From Crocinitomicaceae bacterium (GTDB lineage Bacteria > Bacteroidota > Bacteroidia > Flavobacteriales_D > Crocinitomicaceae), in the NCBI GenBank assembly GCA_024643585.1, contig JAHEMP010000153.1, positions 1 through 5,948 on the forward strand: a stretch of DNA of 5,948 nucleotides, in the 5' to 3' direction. The notes below the pieces were generated by a model. The model did not search any database and was not told the DNA's origin. It saw only the letters and a program-made list of their open reading frames with translations. Made by a program: the position numbers and the translations under genes. Positions 1 to 5,948 of this stretch are shown piece after piece. Positions within the stretch are counted from its first letter, which is position 1; the number at the start of each line of letters is the position of its first letter.

Positions 1-612
1 CCTATTACTCAAGTGATTGTCCGGTCTTCAGCAAATATCAATGCAGGTGCAAAGTCGAAATTTTCGGCCATTTTACACGGGTTCATATTGCTTAGCTTTG
101 TCGCCCTAATTCCTCAGCTTTTGAATAAAATACCATTGGCTTCTTTAGCTGCTATTTTATTTATGGTCGGTTACAAGCTTGCCAATGTTAGTTTATTCAA
201 GCGAATGTTCTCTTTGGGTTTGAATCAATTTTTGCCGTTTATCGTGACGATTTTAGGAATATTATTTGCGAATTTGTTGTTCGGTATTGGTATAGGAATA
301 GTTGTATCCATATTTTATATCCTAAAGAGAAACTTCCACAACGATTTTAAGAAAACTGAAAAAGATGGGGAGTTGACAATTATTCTTTCTGAAGAGGTCA
401 GTTTTTTGAATAAGGGTGGGATTTTGAGTACTTTGAGCAAAATAAAAAGCAACAGTAAGCTCATTGTGGACGGTTCAAAGTGTAAATCTATCGATTACGA
501 TGTACTCGAAGAACTTCATGAATTTGTCGATAAAAATGCGCCAGCAAATTCGATTGAAGTCGAATTGGTCAATATTCCGGACTTAAATAACTTTTCAAAA
601 CAAAAACATTAG
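1..612 (+). CDS. SulP family anion permease, C-terminal part (5' end outside window)
   Basis: This is the last 203 residues of a SulP (SLC26-type) inner-membrane anion transporter; the reading frame is open from base 1, so the true start lies upstream. Counting from base 1, residues 8-16 (RSSANINAG) match the conserved SulP motif that precedes the last membrane helices. Hydrophobic segments follow at about 21-43, 47-62, 76-94 and 95-108. A cytoplasmic STAS domain occupies about 124-200. At the position where anti-sigma-factor antagonists carry a phosphorylated Ser/Thr after Asp, this protein has Asp165-Tyr166, so that type of phospho-switch is unlikely. SulP proteins move sulfate, bicarbonate or other anions. 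The carbonic anhydrase gene only 3 bases downstream favours bicarbonate, since SulP-carbonic anhydrase pairs and fusions are well known. Substrate is inferred; family assignment is firm. Confidence 0.93.
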   Translation, partial: PITQVIVRSSANINAGAKSKFSAILHGFILLSFVALIPQLLNKIPLASLAAILFMVGYKLANVSLFKRMFSLGLNQFLPFIVTILGILFANLLFGIGIGIVVSIFYILKRNFHNDFKKTEKDGELTIILSEEVSFLNKGGILSTLSKIKSNSKLIVDGSKCKSIDYDVLEELHEFVDKNAPANSIEVELVNIPDLNNFSKQKH

Positions 613-615
613 ATC

Positions 616-1251
616 ATGAACAAATATTACAAACAACTCATAGAAAACAACAAAAATTGGGTAGCGGATAATTTAAAAATCGATCCTGATTTTTTCAATA
701 AATTGGCTGATGGTCAGCAACCGCCCCTATTGTGGATTGGATGCGCTGATAGCCGAGTGCCCGCAAATGAAATAATCGGCGCTCGACCAGGAGAAGTCTT
801 TGTTCACAGAAATATTGCCAACATGGTCGTACATACCGATATGAATATGCTTAGCGTTTTGGATTATGCGGTTAATGTATTAAAAGTAAAACACGTTATT
901 GTCTGTGGACACTATGGTTGTGGTGGAGTACAGGCGGCTTTGGGAAACCAACAAATAGGATTAATTGATAATTGGATTCGACACATTAAGGATGTTTATC
1001 GTTTTCATAATGAAGAGTTGAGTAAAATAGAAAATGAGAAAGAAAAATTCGATCGATTTGTTGAACTCAATGTAGTGGAGCAAGTAATGGACTTGGCAAA
1101 AACATCAATAATTCAAAACGCATGGACCAACAATCAACCATTGCACATTCATGGCTGGGTATATGATATTAAAGACGGTTTAATCAAAGATTTAGGCGTC
1201 AATTTTGAGAATAACTCTCAATTACCCATTGTCTATCAATTGGGAATTTGA
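616..1251 (+). CDS. can: Beta-class carbonic anhydrase (type II, Can-like)
   Basis: This cytoplasmic zinc enzyme interconverts CO2 and bicarbonate. The 211-residue protein is full length for the family and aligns along its whole length with E. coli Can as I recall it. Zinc ligands are visible as Cys43, Asp45 (CADSRVP motif, with Arg47 forming the Asp-Arg dyad), His99 and Cys102 (GHYGCGG motif). Trp40, Arg65 and Tyr184 fall where type II enzymes such as those of Haemophilus influenzae and E. coli carry the non-catalytic bicarbonate site (Trp39, Arg64, Tyr181), which suggests allosteric inhibition by bicarbonate and pH dependence. The ATG at 616 is 3 bases after the SulP stop, so the two genes are almost certainly co-transcribed. 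It would supply or consume bicarbonate at the permease's cytoplasmic face. An intrinsic terminator follows within about 25 bases. Confidence 0.96.
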   Translation: MNKYYKQLIENNKNWVADNLKIDPDFFNKLADGQQPPLLWIGCADSRVPANEIIGARPGEVFVHRNIANMVVHTDMNMLSVLDYAVNVLKVKHVIVCGHYGCGGVQAALGNQQIGLIDNWIRHIKDVYRFHNEELSKIENEKEKFDRFVELNVVEQVMDLAKTSIIQNAWTNNQPLHIHGWVYDIKDGLIKDLGVNFENNSQLPIVYQLGI

Positions 1252-1274
1252 TAAAATTAAAGATAGAAAAAAGC

Positions 1275-1307
1275 AGACCTTTTCAGTGAATGAAGAGGTC
1301 TTTTTTT
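1275..1307 (+). terminator. Intrinsic (rho-independent) terminator after can
   Basis: AGACCT at 1275-1280 pairs perfectly with AGGTCT at 1296-1301. The stem extends inward by TTTC (1281-1284) against GAAG (1292-1295) with one G-T wobble, giving about 10 pairs closed by a 7-base loop (1285-1291). A run of seven T (1301-1307) follows directly. A run of six A (1267-1272) lies just before the stem, so the element could also work in the opposite direction, although no gene seen here would need that. It separates the SulP-can unit from the downstream genes. Confidence 0.87.
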
Positions 1308-1310
1308 ATG

Positions 1311-1318
1311 TACTTTTG
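1311..1318 (+). promoter_or_regulatory. Possible Bacteroidota -7 promoter element for the alkD-like gene
   Basis: TACTTTTG matches the Bacteroidota -7 consensus TAnnTTTG at all six fixed positions. It lies between the upstream terminator's T-tract and the ATG at 1323, where a new promoter would be expected. Against it, no TTG-type -33 element is present at the usual spacing upstream, and it ends only 4 bases before the start codon, which would give a nearly leaderless mRNA. In AT-rich DNA such a match can arise by chance. Confidence 0.3.
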
Positions 1319-1322
1319 ATTT

Positions 1323-1988
1323 ATGATTAATGATGTTGTTGAAGCATTTGAAAAGCGGTCCAATTCTGAATATGCCGAAAAAATGGCTGCCTATATGCGC
1401 AACAAGTTTGAATTTTTTGGCGTCAAGTCGGACGAACGAAAGTTGATTCAAAAGGAATTTTTTCCAAAATTGAACCAAGAAATATCAGTAGAAAACCGCT
1501 GGGATATCGTGCGTGAATTATGGGACAAGCCAGAAAGGGAATGTCTTTATTTTGCGTTGGATTGGATAAACACCTTCAAAATTAATTCACTGAGAAAAGA
1601 AGATATTGCGGAGATTCATTTTCTAATTACCAATCAATCTTGGTGGGATAGTGTAGATGGTATTGCTTCCAATATATTGGGGAAATACAATACACAATTT
1701 GCGAAAAATCAAAGCGAGTGGCTAAACGATTGGCGAGAATCCGACAATTTCTGGTTGCGACGGTCCTGCATTATCCATCAATTAAAATACAAAAATAAAA
1801 CGGACTTTGAATTGTTGAAATTGCTAATTATAGAGAACAAATACGATAAAGAATTTTTCATTCAAAAGGCAATCGGATGGTCTTTGCGACAATATGCAAA
1901 GTTTCAACCAGAATTGGTAAAAGAATTTGTTGAACAAGAAAATTTACAAGGTTTGGCGCGACGCGAGGCTCTTAAACATTTTAAATAA
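1323..1988 (+). CDS. AlkD-like DNA alkylation repair protein (HEAT-like repeat glycosylase)
   Basis: The 221-residue protein belongs to the DNA alkylation repair family typified by Bacillus cereus AlkD, an all-helical HEAT-like-repeat DNA glycosylase that removes bulky or positively charged alkylated bases (N3- and N7-alkylpurines) without flipping them out. The key AlkD residues Trp109, Asp113, Arg148 and Trp187 (from memory) match Trp108 and Asp112 in the WWDSVD motif, Arg147 in LRRSC, and Trp186 in IGWSLRQYAK, a constant offset of one residue, so the active cleft looks intact. The C-terminal segment with its LARREALKHF ending is typical of the family. The ATG at 1323 follows the terminator of the preceding unit and has no Shine-Dalgarno sequence. 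The gene stops 2 bases before the gamma-carbonic anhydrase gene, so the two are probably co-transcribed. I see no functional link to its neighbours. Some family members are catalytically silent; lesion range is not predictable here. Confidence 0.92.
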   Translation: MINDVVEAFEKRSNSEYAEKMAAYMRNKFEFFGVKSDERKLIQKEFFPKLNQEISVENRWDIVRELWDKPERECLYFALDWINTFKINSLRKEDIAEIHFLITNQSWWDSVDGIASNILGKYNTQFAKNQSEWLNDWRESDNFWLRRSCIIHQLKYKNKTDFELLKLLIIENKYDKEFFIQKAIGWSLRQYAKFQPELVKEFVEQENLQGLARREALKHFK

Positions 1989-1990
1989 AT

Positions 1991-2518
1991 ATGGCTTTAA
2001 TTAAAGAATGCAGAGGTTTTAAACCTCAACACGGAGAGGATTGTTGGTTTGCAGAAAATGCAACTATCGTCGGAGATGTTATCATGGGAAATCAATGTTC
2101 TGTTTGGTTTTCTGCAGTGGTTCGCGGTGACGTGAATTCCATTCGAATGGGGGATAAGGTAAATATTCAAGATGGAGCAGTTATTCATTGTACGTATGAA
2201 AAAACCAAAACAACTTTGGGGAATAACGTTTCTATTGGTCACAACGCTCTTGTGCACGGGTGTACAGTAGAGGACAATGTATTGATCGGTATGGGCTCTA
2301 TCGTTATGGACGATTGCTATATAGAATCGGGAAGTATTATTGCGGCCGGTGCTGTTTTGTTAGAAGGATCTCGCGTTGGAAAAGGGGAAATTTGGGCAGG
2401 AATTCCCGCAAAAAAAGTCAAGAATATTTCACCAGAATTATTCGAAGGAGAGGTGATGCGTATTGCAAATAACTATGTCAAGTATTCTGGTTGGTTCAAG
2501 GAGGAAGATATAAAATAG
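1991..2518 (+). CDS. Gamma-class carbonic anhydrase-like protein (YrdA/PaaY-type hexapeptide repeat)
   Basis: This 175-residue protein has the left-handed beta-helix hexapeptide pattern over about residues 22-140. It should form a trimer with metal sites between subunits. The gamma-carbonic anhydrase residues are present: His66, and the His84/His89 pair in GHNALVHG, correspond to the three zinc/iron ligands of Methanosarcina Cam. Arg45 and Asp47 (VVRGD) and Gln60-Asp61 (NIQD) fall at the conserved structural and catalytic positions. The WAGIPAKKVK segment (135-144) is characteristic of the YrdA/PaaY/CaiE subgroup. That subgroup is shorter than Cam, lacks its acidic proton-shuttle loop, and often shows weak or no CO2 hydration activity, so the true substrate could be different. 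No signal peptide is present; the protein is cytoplasmic. It follows the alkD-like gene by 2 bases and precedes the ligase-like gene by 15. Confidence 0.93.
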   Translation: MALIKECRGFKPQHGEDCWFAENATIVGDVIMGNQCSVWFSAVVRGDVNSIRMGDKVNIQDGAVIHCTYEKTKTTLGNNVSIGHNALVHGCTVEDNVLIGMGSIVMDDCYIESGSIIAAGAVLLEGSRVGKGEIWAGIPAKKVKNISPELFEGEVMRIANNYVKYSGWFKEEDIK

Positions 2519-2533
2519 CTATATTTAATTTGA

Positions 2534-4456
2534 ATGAAAAAAGAAAAAACTATACCACAACCGAAATCAAAATTACTGTTATTTGTAGTGGTATTGTTTT
2601 CTGGTTTTTTCTTTTTGTACTATCCCTATTTGCAAAATTATTCTACGACACCAAAGTGGATTTTTGGTGCAACTTTCGGACTACTAATGTATTTTTTTGG
2701 AAGAAAAGAAAAGCTCCAATGGTCACCGGGGATGTCCGTTTGGTTTGCATTTATTCTTTTGTTTTGGATCCAAAGCTTTTGGTCGTATAATTTTTGGGAT
2801 GCAATTGTTCGAACTGTGCCTTTTATTCTCGCGCCTATTTTAGTTCTTTTATTGCGGCGTGAAGAGAATGATTTAAATAACTTTTATTTAAAAATTGCAA
2901 CAGCCATTGGGATATTAATTCTACCATTAGTTTTGATGACTCTGGTCGAAATAATTGCTCTTTATTTTTCGGGCTCTTACTCACATCTTTCGACCTATTC
3001 TTTTAAGTATTCCTTCGGGCATAGAAATCAATATTCTGAATTGCTCGTTTTGATTATTCCAATTCTCACTTTGGGTTATTTTTTGAATGATTCTAAGCTA
3101 AAAAAGTGGATTTTTGTTTTGTCCATAGTATCCATTTATTTGACTGTTTTATTACTCCAAAACAGGGCAGCATTTTTGGTCATGTTTGGCGTTTACCCTA
3201 TTTTATTTTCGCTTTATTGGATTCAAAAATTTAATGCTAAAAATCGAATAAGGATTACTTGGACAGTACTCTTGCTCATTCCCCTAGGCGGAATTCTTCT
3301 TTTTTCTCCTTTGCGTTCAAAAATCCCTTTCCTTCAAAATCTATTAGAAACGAAATTCGGCAGTGGAAATGAACGTTTGCACATATGGAAAAATTCTCTT
3401 GATTTATGGAAGGAATCTCCATTATTTGGCAAGGGTTCAGGCGATTGGAAAATCGAAATTTTAAGGACTCCCCTAGAATATACGCAGGCAGAAGGAGGAA
3501 CCGTTTTTTTCCAACGCACGCACAATGATTTCATTCAAGTCGCTGTTGAAAATGGTGCCTTAGGTTTATTGTTGTTTCTCCTCTTTTTTGGAATTGGTAT
3601 TTATTTATTATTAAAGTCTCAATTTGATCGATCGAAGCAATTATTATTGCTCGGGGGTGTAATAGGATATATTCTGTTGTCCAACTTTTCTTTCCCCATT
3701 GAAAAAATAGAATTGCTGGTGCTTTTATTTTTGTTTTTATTACCAGGATTGTCTTTGTTAAAAATGAAAACAAAAAACTTCAAATATGGGGCAATCGGAA
3801 TTGTGGTTTTGTTGATTTTTAGTCTTGGTTTGAGTCTAAAATGGATAACCTACGAAATAAAATATTTTTTATACAAAAAAGACAATGATCAACTTGCCTT
3901 TTCTGAGATTGATAAAACCAAATATACAATTGATCCTACCTCCACGCCTTTGAATTGGCAGGAAGGAAATGAGATGTTCAATGAAAAAAATTTCAAAGCT
4001 GCCTTATCGAAATACGAACAAGCACTAGAATACAATCCGTACCATGTGCACGTCATAAATAATATTGGAAGTTGTTATTATGCTTTGGGAAATATAGCGG
4101 AAGCAGAAAATCAATATAAAAAAGCCCTAAGTTTCAACCCAAAATTTACCGAAAGTATAATGAACTATACTTCCCTTGAGTTCAATAGAGGGAATATTGA
4201 TGGCGCTTTGAATTTAATTTTGACAATTCCTGAACAAAACGAGCCTCAAAATTATAGAATGTATGTATTGGCAATTGCCAAAGCAAAGTACCATGAAATG
4301 ATGAATAAATACGACGAACCTCTTTTCGAAAGTGAGTTGCTTGAAACCATTCATGACGACGATTTTTTGTTCAGTGTTTCAAGGGGAGCTAGAATTTCAG
4401 GCGAATGTTACGAGGTAGAATTGCGCAATCAATTGGCGAAAATGACCGTTAAATAA
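2534..4456 (+). CDS. O-antigen ligase/polymerase-like (Wzy_C) membrane protein with C-terminal TPR tail
   Basis: The 640-residue protein combines a Wzy/WaaL-type integral membrane glycan ligase or polymerase with tetratricopeptide repeats. I count 13 hydrophobic helices, at about 14-33, 42-56, 68-84, 90-107, 120-144, 166-183, 191-209, 212-229, 241-258, 341-361, 368-386, 391-409 and 419-437. Family hallmarks are Arg211 at a helix end (LLQNRAAF), and a long periplasmic loop at 259-340 with RLHIW (281-285), PLFGKGSGDW (296-305) and His330 in THNDF, the position of the His essential in WaaL enzymes. TPR units lie at about 474-507 and 508-541, with a degenerate third at 542-566. Lys/Arg-rich loops at 1-13, 184-190, 230-240, 361-369 and 410-418 fit an N-in, C-out topology, which places the TPRs in the periplasm. 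Likely reaction: transfer of a lipid-linked glycan to lipid A core, a growing glycan or a protein; which of these is unknown. The start follows the gamma-CA stop by 15 bases. Confidence 0.87.
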   Translation: MKKEKTIPQPKSKLLLFVVVLFSGFFFLYYPYLQNYSTTPKWIFGATFGLLMYFFGRKEKLQWSPGMSVWFAFILLFWIQSFWSYNFWDAIVRTVPFILAPILVLLLRREENDLNNFYLKIATAIGILILPLVLMTLVEIIALYFSGSYSHLSTYSFKYSFGHRNQYSELLVLIIPILTLGYFLNDSKLKKWIFVLSIVSIYLTVLLLQNRAAFLVMFGVYPILFSLYWIQKFNAKNRIRITWTVLLLIPLGGILLFSPLRSKIPFLQNLLETKFGSGNERLHIWKNSLDLWKESPLFGKGSGDWKIEILRTPLEYTQAEGGTVFFQRTHNDFIQVAVENGALGLLLFLLFFGIGIYLLLKSQFDRSKQLLLLGGVIGYILLSNFSFPIEKIELLVLLFLFLLPGLSLLKMKTKNFKYGAIGIVVLLIFSLGLSLKWITYEIKYFLYKKDNDQLAFSEIDKTKYTIDPTSTPLNWQEGNEMFNEKNFKAALSKYEQALEYNPYHVHVINNIGSCYYALGNIAEAENQYKKALSFNPKFTESIMNYTSLEFNRGNIDGALNLILTIPEQNEPQNYRMYVLAIAKAKYHEMMNKYDEPLFESELLETIHDDDFLFSVSRGARISGECYEVELRNQLAKMTVK

Positions 4457-4530
4457 ATCAAAGCGTAAATAATTGGTAGTTATACTTGTTTGACGTAACT
4501 TGCGTAGTGTTACTAATTTAAAAGTACAGG
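4457..4530 (+). promoter_or_regulatory. Intergenic region with weak promoter candidates and an imperfect repeat
   Basis: This 74-base gap is the likely promoter region of the secreted-protein gene. TATACTTG (4481-4488) matches five of six fixed positions of the Bacteroidota -7 consensus TAnnTTTG but has no TTG at the proper distance upstream. Alternatively TTTG (4489-4492) could be a -33 element 21 bases before the weak -7-like TAATTTAA (4514-4521). GTAGTTATACT (4476-4486) and GTAGTGTTACT (4504-4514) form a 9-of-11 direct repeat with a 28-base period, each containing GTA-N4-TAC. GTAAC (4495-4499) and GTTAC (4509-4513) could form a small 5-pair hairpin without a T-tract. No intrinsic terminator is visible, so read-through from the ligase-like gene remains possible. 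Confidence 0.25.
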
Positions 4531-5948
4531 ATGAAAAAACTACTATCTATTATCTTATGTCTACTAACAACATTTTCTTTTGGTCAAACCATAAGTAATG
4601 TTTCTCCAAATTCTGGAGAAAGGGGAACGGTTTCTTTACCCATTACAATTTCTGGGTCGGGGACAAATTTTTCAAATGCTACCTCTACTTTGGTAAAAAT
4701 CAGCCAAGGCAGTTCTACACTTTTGGACGTTACGAGTGCTTCTGCTTTATCTGGAAATTCGGCAACTGCAACGGTAAATATATCTAATTCAACCCCTTTG
4801 GGAGCTTATACAGTGAGTGTATATGATCAATCGCTGGGGAATTATGTGTCCATGTCAAACGGCTTTACCGTTTTGGCAAATTCTACTCCTCCGATTTTAA
4901 TTGGAACCACCCCTGAAAGTGCAGCGGTGGGTCAAACTTTACCGATAACCATTAGCGTAGACAATGCCAATTTCTCTCAGGCTACTGACAATACAATGCA
5001 CCTAAGTATGCAGGGTACTAGTACTATTTTATATCCTGTTCCAGGTTCGATAGTTGCGTTGAACAATACTCATTTAAGAGCGATGTTTAATTTTACAGGT
5101 GCTCAAATAACCAATACAACCATTTTTAATTCTCATTGTGGAAATTCGTATGACGGCAATTTTTCGGACCCGAGTTCTATCGTGATGACGAACCCAACAT
5201 CCGTCTCAGGAACAATCAATTATTCTGGTGCTTACAATGGATTAGTAGAATTTTACCAGGAGAACACCGCAACAACCCCAAGTACCTATTCTTTAGTAGG
5301 CACATCGGTGGTTAGCGCATCCAATACTTATCAAATTTCATCACTTGCCGAAGCAAATTATTATGTTCGCTCTGTACCCATTGGTATGACGGATGTCGTC
5401 GCCACCTACTACCCAGCTAATATATCTTGGCAAACGTCAACATTGTTAACCACGTCTAGTACTCCTAGCACTGGGATTGACATTACACCAGTAACTAGTT
5501 TGTCCTTGCCAGGTGGAGTTACAGTAAATGGAACTGTTGGTTTTGGTCCGAATGGTTTCAACAAGGCTCAAATTGTTTTGGCAGAGGGTGTCGAGGTGTT
5601 TTTGAAAGACACGGATAACGCGTTGTATGCCCAAACAGTTACCGATCAAAATGGAGAATATTCCTTTGCAGGATTGGCAGATGGTAATTATGAAATCGTG
5701 ATTGACTTGCCAGGGTATTCGCAAATTTCAACGTATAGTTTCACAGTCACGGCTGGCTCAGTTGATTTAAACGGTCTTGATTTTGTAATTGACGATGGCG
5801 AGGTGTTTACATCCAATTTTTTGGGTATAGAATCTTTGAAACAAAATAATTTAGTCTTGTACCCAAATCCAACAAGCGGTGAGTTTTCCTTGGTAATTCC
5901 AGCCCAAATTAATAATCCAATATTGTTGATTTACAATCATTTGGGACA
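4531..5948 (+). CDS. Secreted multidomain T9SS cargo protein with Ig-like repeats (3' end outside window)
   Basis: The frame is open from ATG 4531 to the window end (472 codons plus 2 bases). Residues 1-18 form a Sec signal peptide: MKK, a hydrophobic core, and probable signal peptidase I cleavage in the SFG-Q context. Two tandem Ig-like (IPT/TIG-like) repeats follow, about 20-116 and 120-220; LPITIS recurs at 36-41 and 137-142 with matching NFS and ST(L/I)L downstream. Two carboxypeptidase-regulatory/SdrB-like beta domains start at VSGTI (225) and VNGTV (332); the second shows the typical NGEYSFAGL (374-382) and DGNYEI pattern. From about residue 440 the sequence matches the T9SS type A sorting domain (LVLYPNPTSGEFSL, PNP at 445-447). 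This domain is usually some 70-80 residues, so about 40-50 residues are missing. The product should cross the outer membrane through T9SS and be anchored at the surface or released. No enzyme motif is visible; an adhesin or structural role is only a guess. Confidence 0.9.
   Translation, partial: MKKLLSIILCLLTTFSFGQTISNVSPNSGERGTVSLPITISGSGTNFSNATSTLVKISQGSSTLLDVTSASALSGNSATATVNISNSTPLGAYTVSVYDQSLGNYVSMSNGFTVLANSTPPILIGTTPESAAVGQTLPITISVDNANFSQATDNTMHLSMQGTSTILYPVPGSIVALNNTHLRAMFNFTGAQITNTTIFNSHCGNSYDGNFSDPSSIVMTNPTSVSGTINYSGAYNGLVEFYQENTATTPSTYSLVGTSVVSASNTYQISSLAEANYYVRSVPIGMTDVVATYYPANISWQTSTLLTTSSTPSTGIDITPVTSLSLPGGVTVNGTVGFGPNGFNKAQIVLAEGVEVFLKDTDNALYAQTVTDQNGEYSFAGLADGNYEIVIDLPGYSQISTYSFTVTAGSVDLNGLDFVIDDGEVFTSNFLGIESLKQNNLVLYPNPTSGEFSLVIPAQINNPILLIYNHLG

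Noticed and set aside
13..15. GTG as a start codon for the SulP gene
   Set aside because: The frame is open from base 1, and the residues before it (PITQ) continue the conserved SulP segment, so this is an internal codon of a gene cut by the window edge.
1257..1478. Minus-strand open frame of 73 codons
   Set aside because: It overlaps the terminator and the 5' part of the alkD-like gene and has no recognisable protein features.
1997..2472. Open frames on the minus strand and in a second plus frame inside the gamma-CA gene
   Set aside because: Both lie wholly within a gene with a clear family match; their Arg/Cys-rich or irregular compositions look like out-of-frame translation.
2491..2790. 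99-codon plus-strand frame overlapping the gamma-CA end and the ligase start
   Set aside because: It is a shifted frame over the membrane-helix coding region; the hydrophobicity is a by-product of T-rich codons, and the 640-residue frame has clear family motifs.
3334..3773. Two minus-strand open frames inside the ligase-like gene
   Set aside because: They are antisense to the conserved HND loop and helices, with no initiation signal or recognisable domain.
4495..4513. GTAAC/GTTAC hairpin as a terminator of the ligase-like gene
   Set aside because: The stem is only 5 pairs with a 9-base loop and no following T-run.
4531..4590. Lipoprotein signal because of Cys10 in the leader
   Set aside because: Cys10 sits in the middle of the hydrophobic core and the preceding residues (IIL) are not a lipobox; cleavage at SFG-Q fits a standard Sec leader.
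5446..5724. 92-codon minus-strand open frame
   Set aside because: It is antisense to the second regulatory-like beta domain of the T9SS cargo gene, whose frame is uninterrupted and domain-rich.
1..5948. CRISPR array, insertion sequence, tRNA/rRNA or defence system
   Set aside because: No regularly spaced repeats, transposase, structured RNA gene or defence-type motif was seen, and nearly all of the window is accounted for by recognisable genes.

Overview
The window looks like a piece of a Bacteroidota chromosome, most likely Flavobacteriales or a close relative. The DNA is AT-rich, no start codon is preceded by a Shine-Dalgarno sequence, and the last gene encodes a secreted protein with the start of a type IX secretion (T9SS) type A sorting domain, a signal confined to this phylum. 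All six genes lie on the + strand and the region is dense: the longest non-coding stretches are about 71 and 74 bases.

Bases 1-1251 hold an inorganic-ion module. It is the 3' part of a SulP-family anion permease with its STAS domain, followed after 3 bases by a complete type II beta-carbonic anhydrase (can). SulP plus carbonic anhydrase is a recurring pairing that points to bicarbonate transport and CO2/HCO3- balance. A clear intrinsic terminator at about 1275-1307 ends this unit.

Bases 1323-4456 form a probable second unit of three tightly packed genes: an AlkD-like DNA alkylation repair glycosylase, a gamma-class carbonic anhydrase-like hexapeptide protein (2-base gap), and a 13-helix O-antigen ligase/polymerase-like membrane protein with a C-terminal TPR tail (15-base gap). 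Two unrelated carbonic anhydrase families therefore sit less than 0.8 kb apart, separated only by the repair gene.

Bases 4531-5948 begin a separate gene for a secreted, multidomain T9SS cargo protein with a signal peptide, two tandem Ig-like repeats, two carboxypeptidase-regulatory-like beta domains and the beginning of the sorting domain. The window ends inside it.

I see no RNA genes, insertion sequences, CRISPR arrays or phage genes. Most of the content is recognisable. The points most worth following are the beta/gamma carbonic anhydrase neighbourhood, the predicted periplasmic TPR tail on the ligase-like protein beside a T9SS cargo gene, and the undescribed repeat architecture of that cargo.
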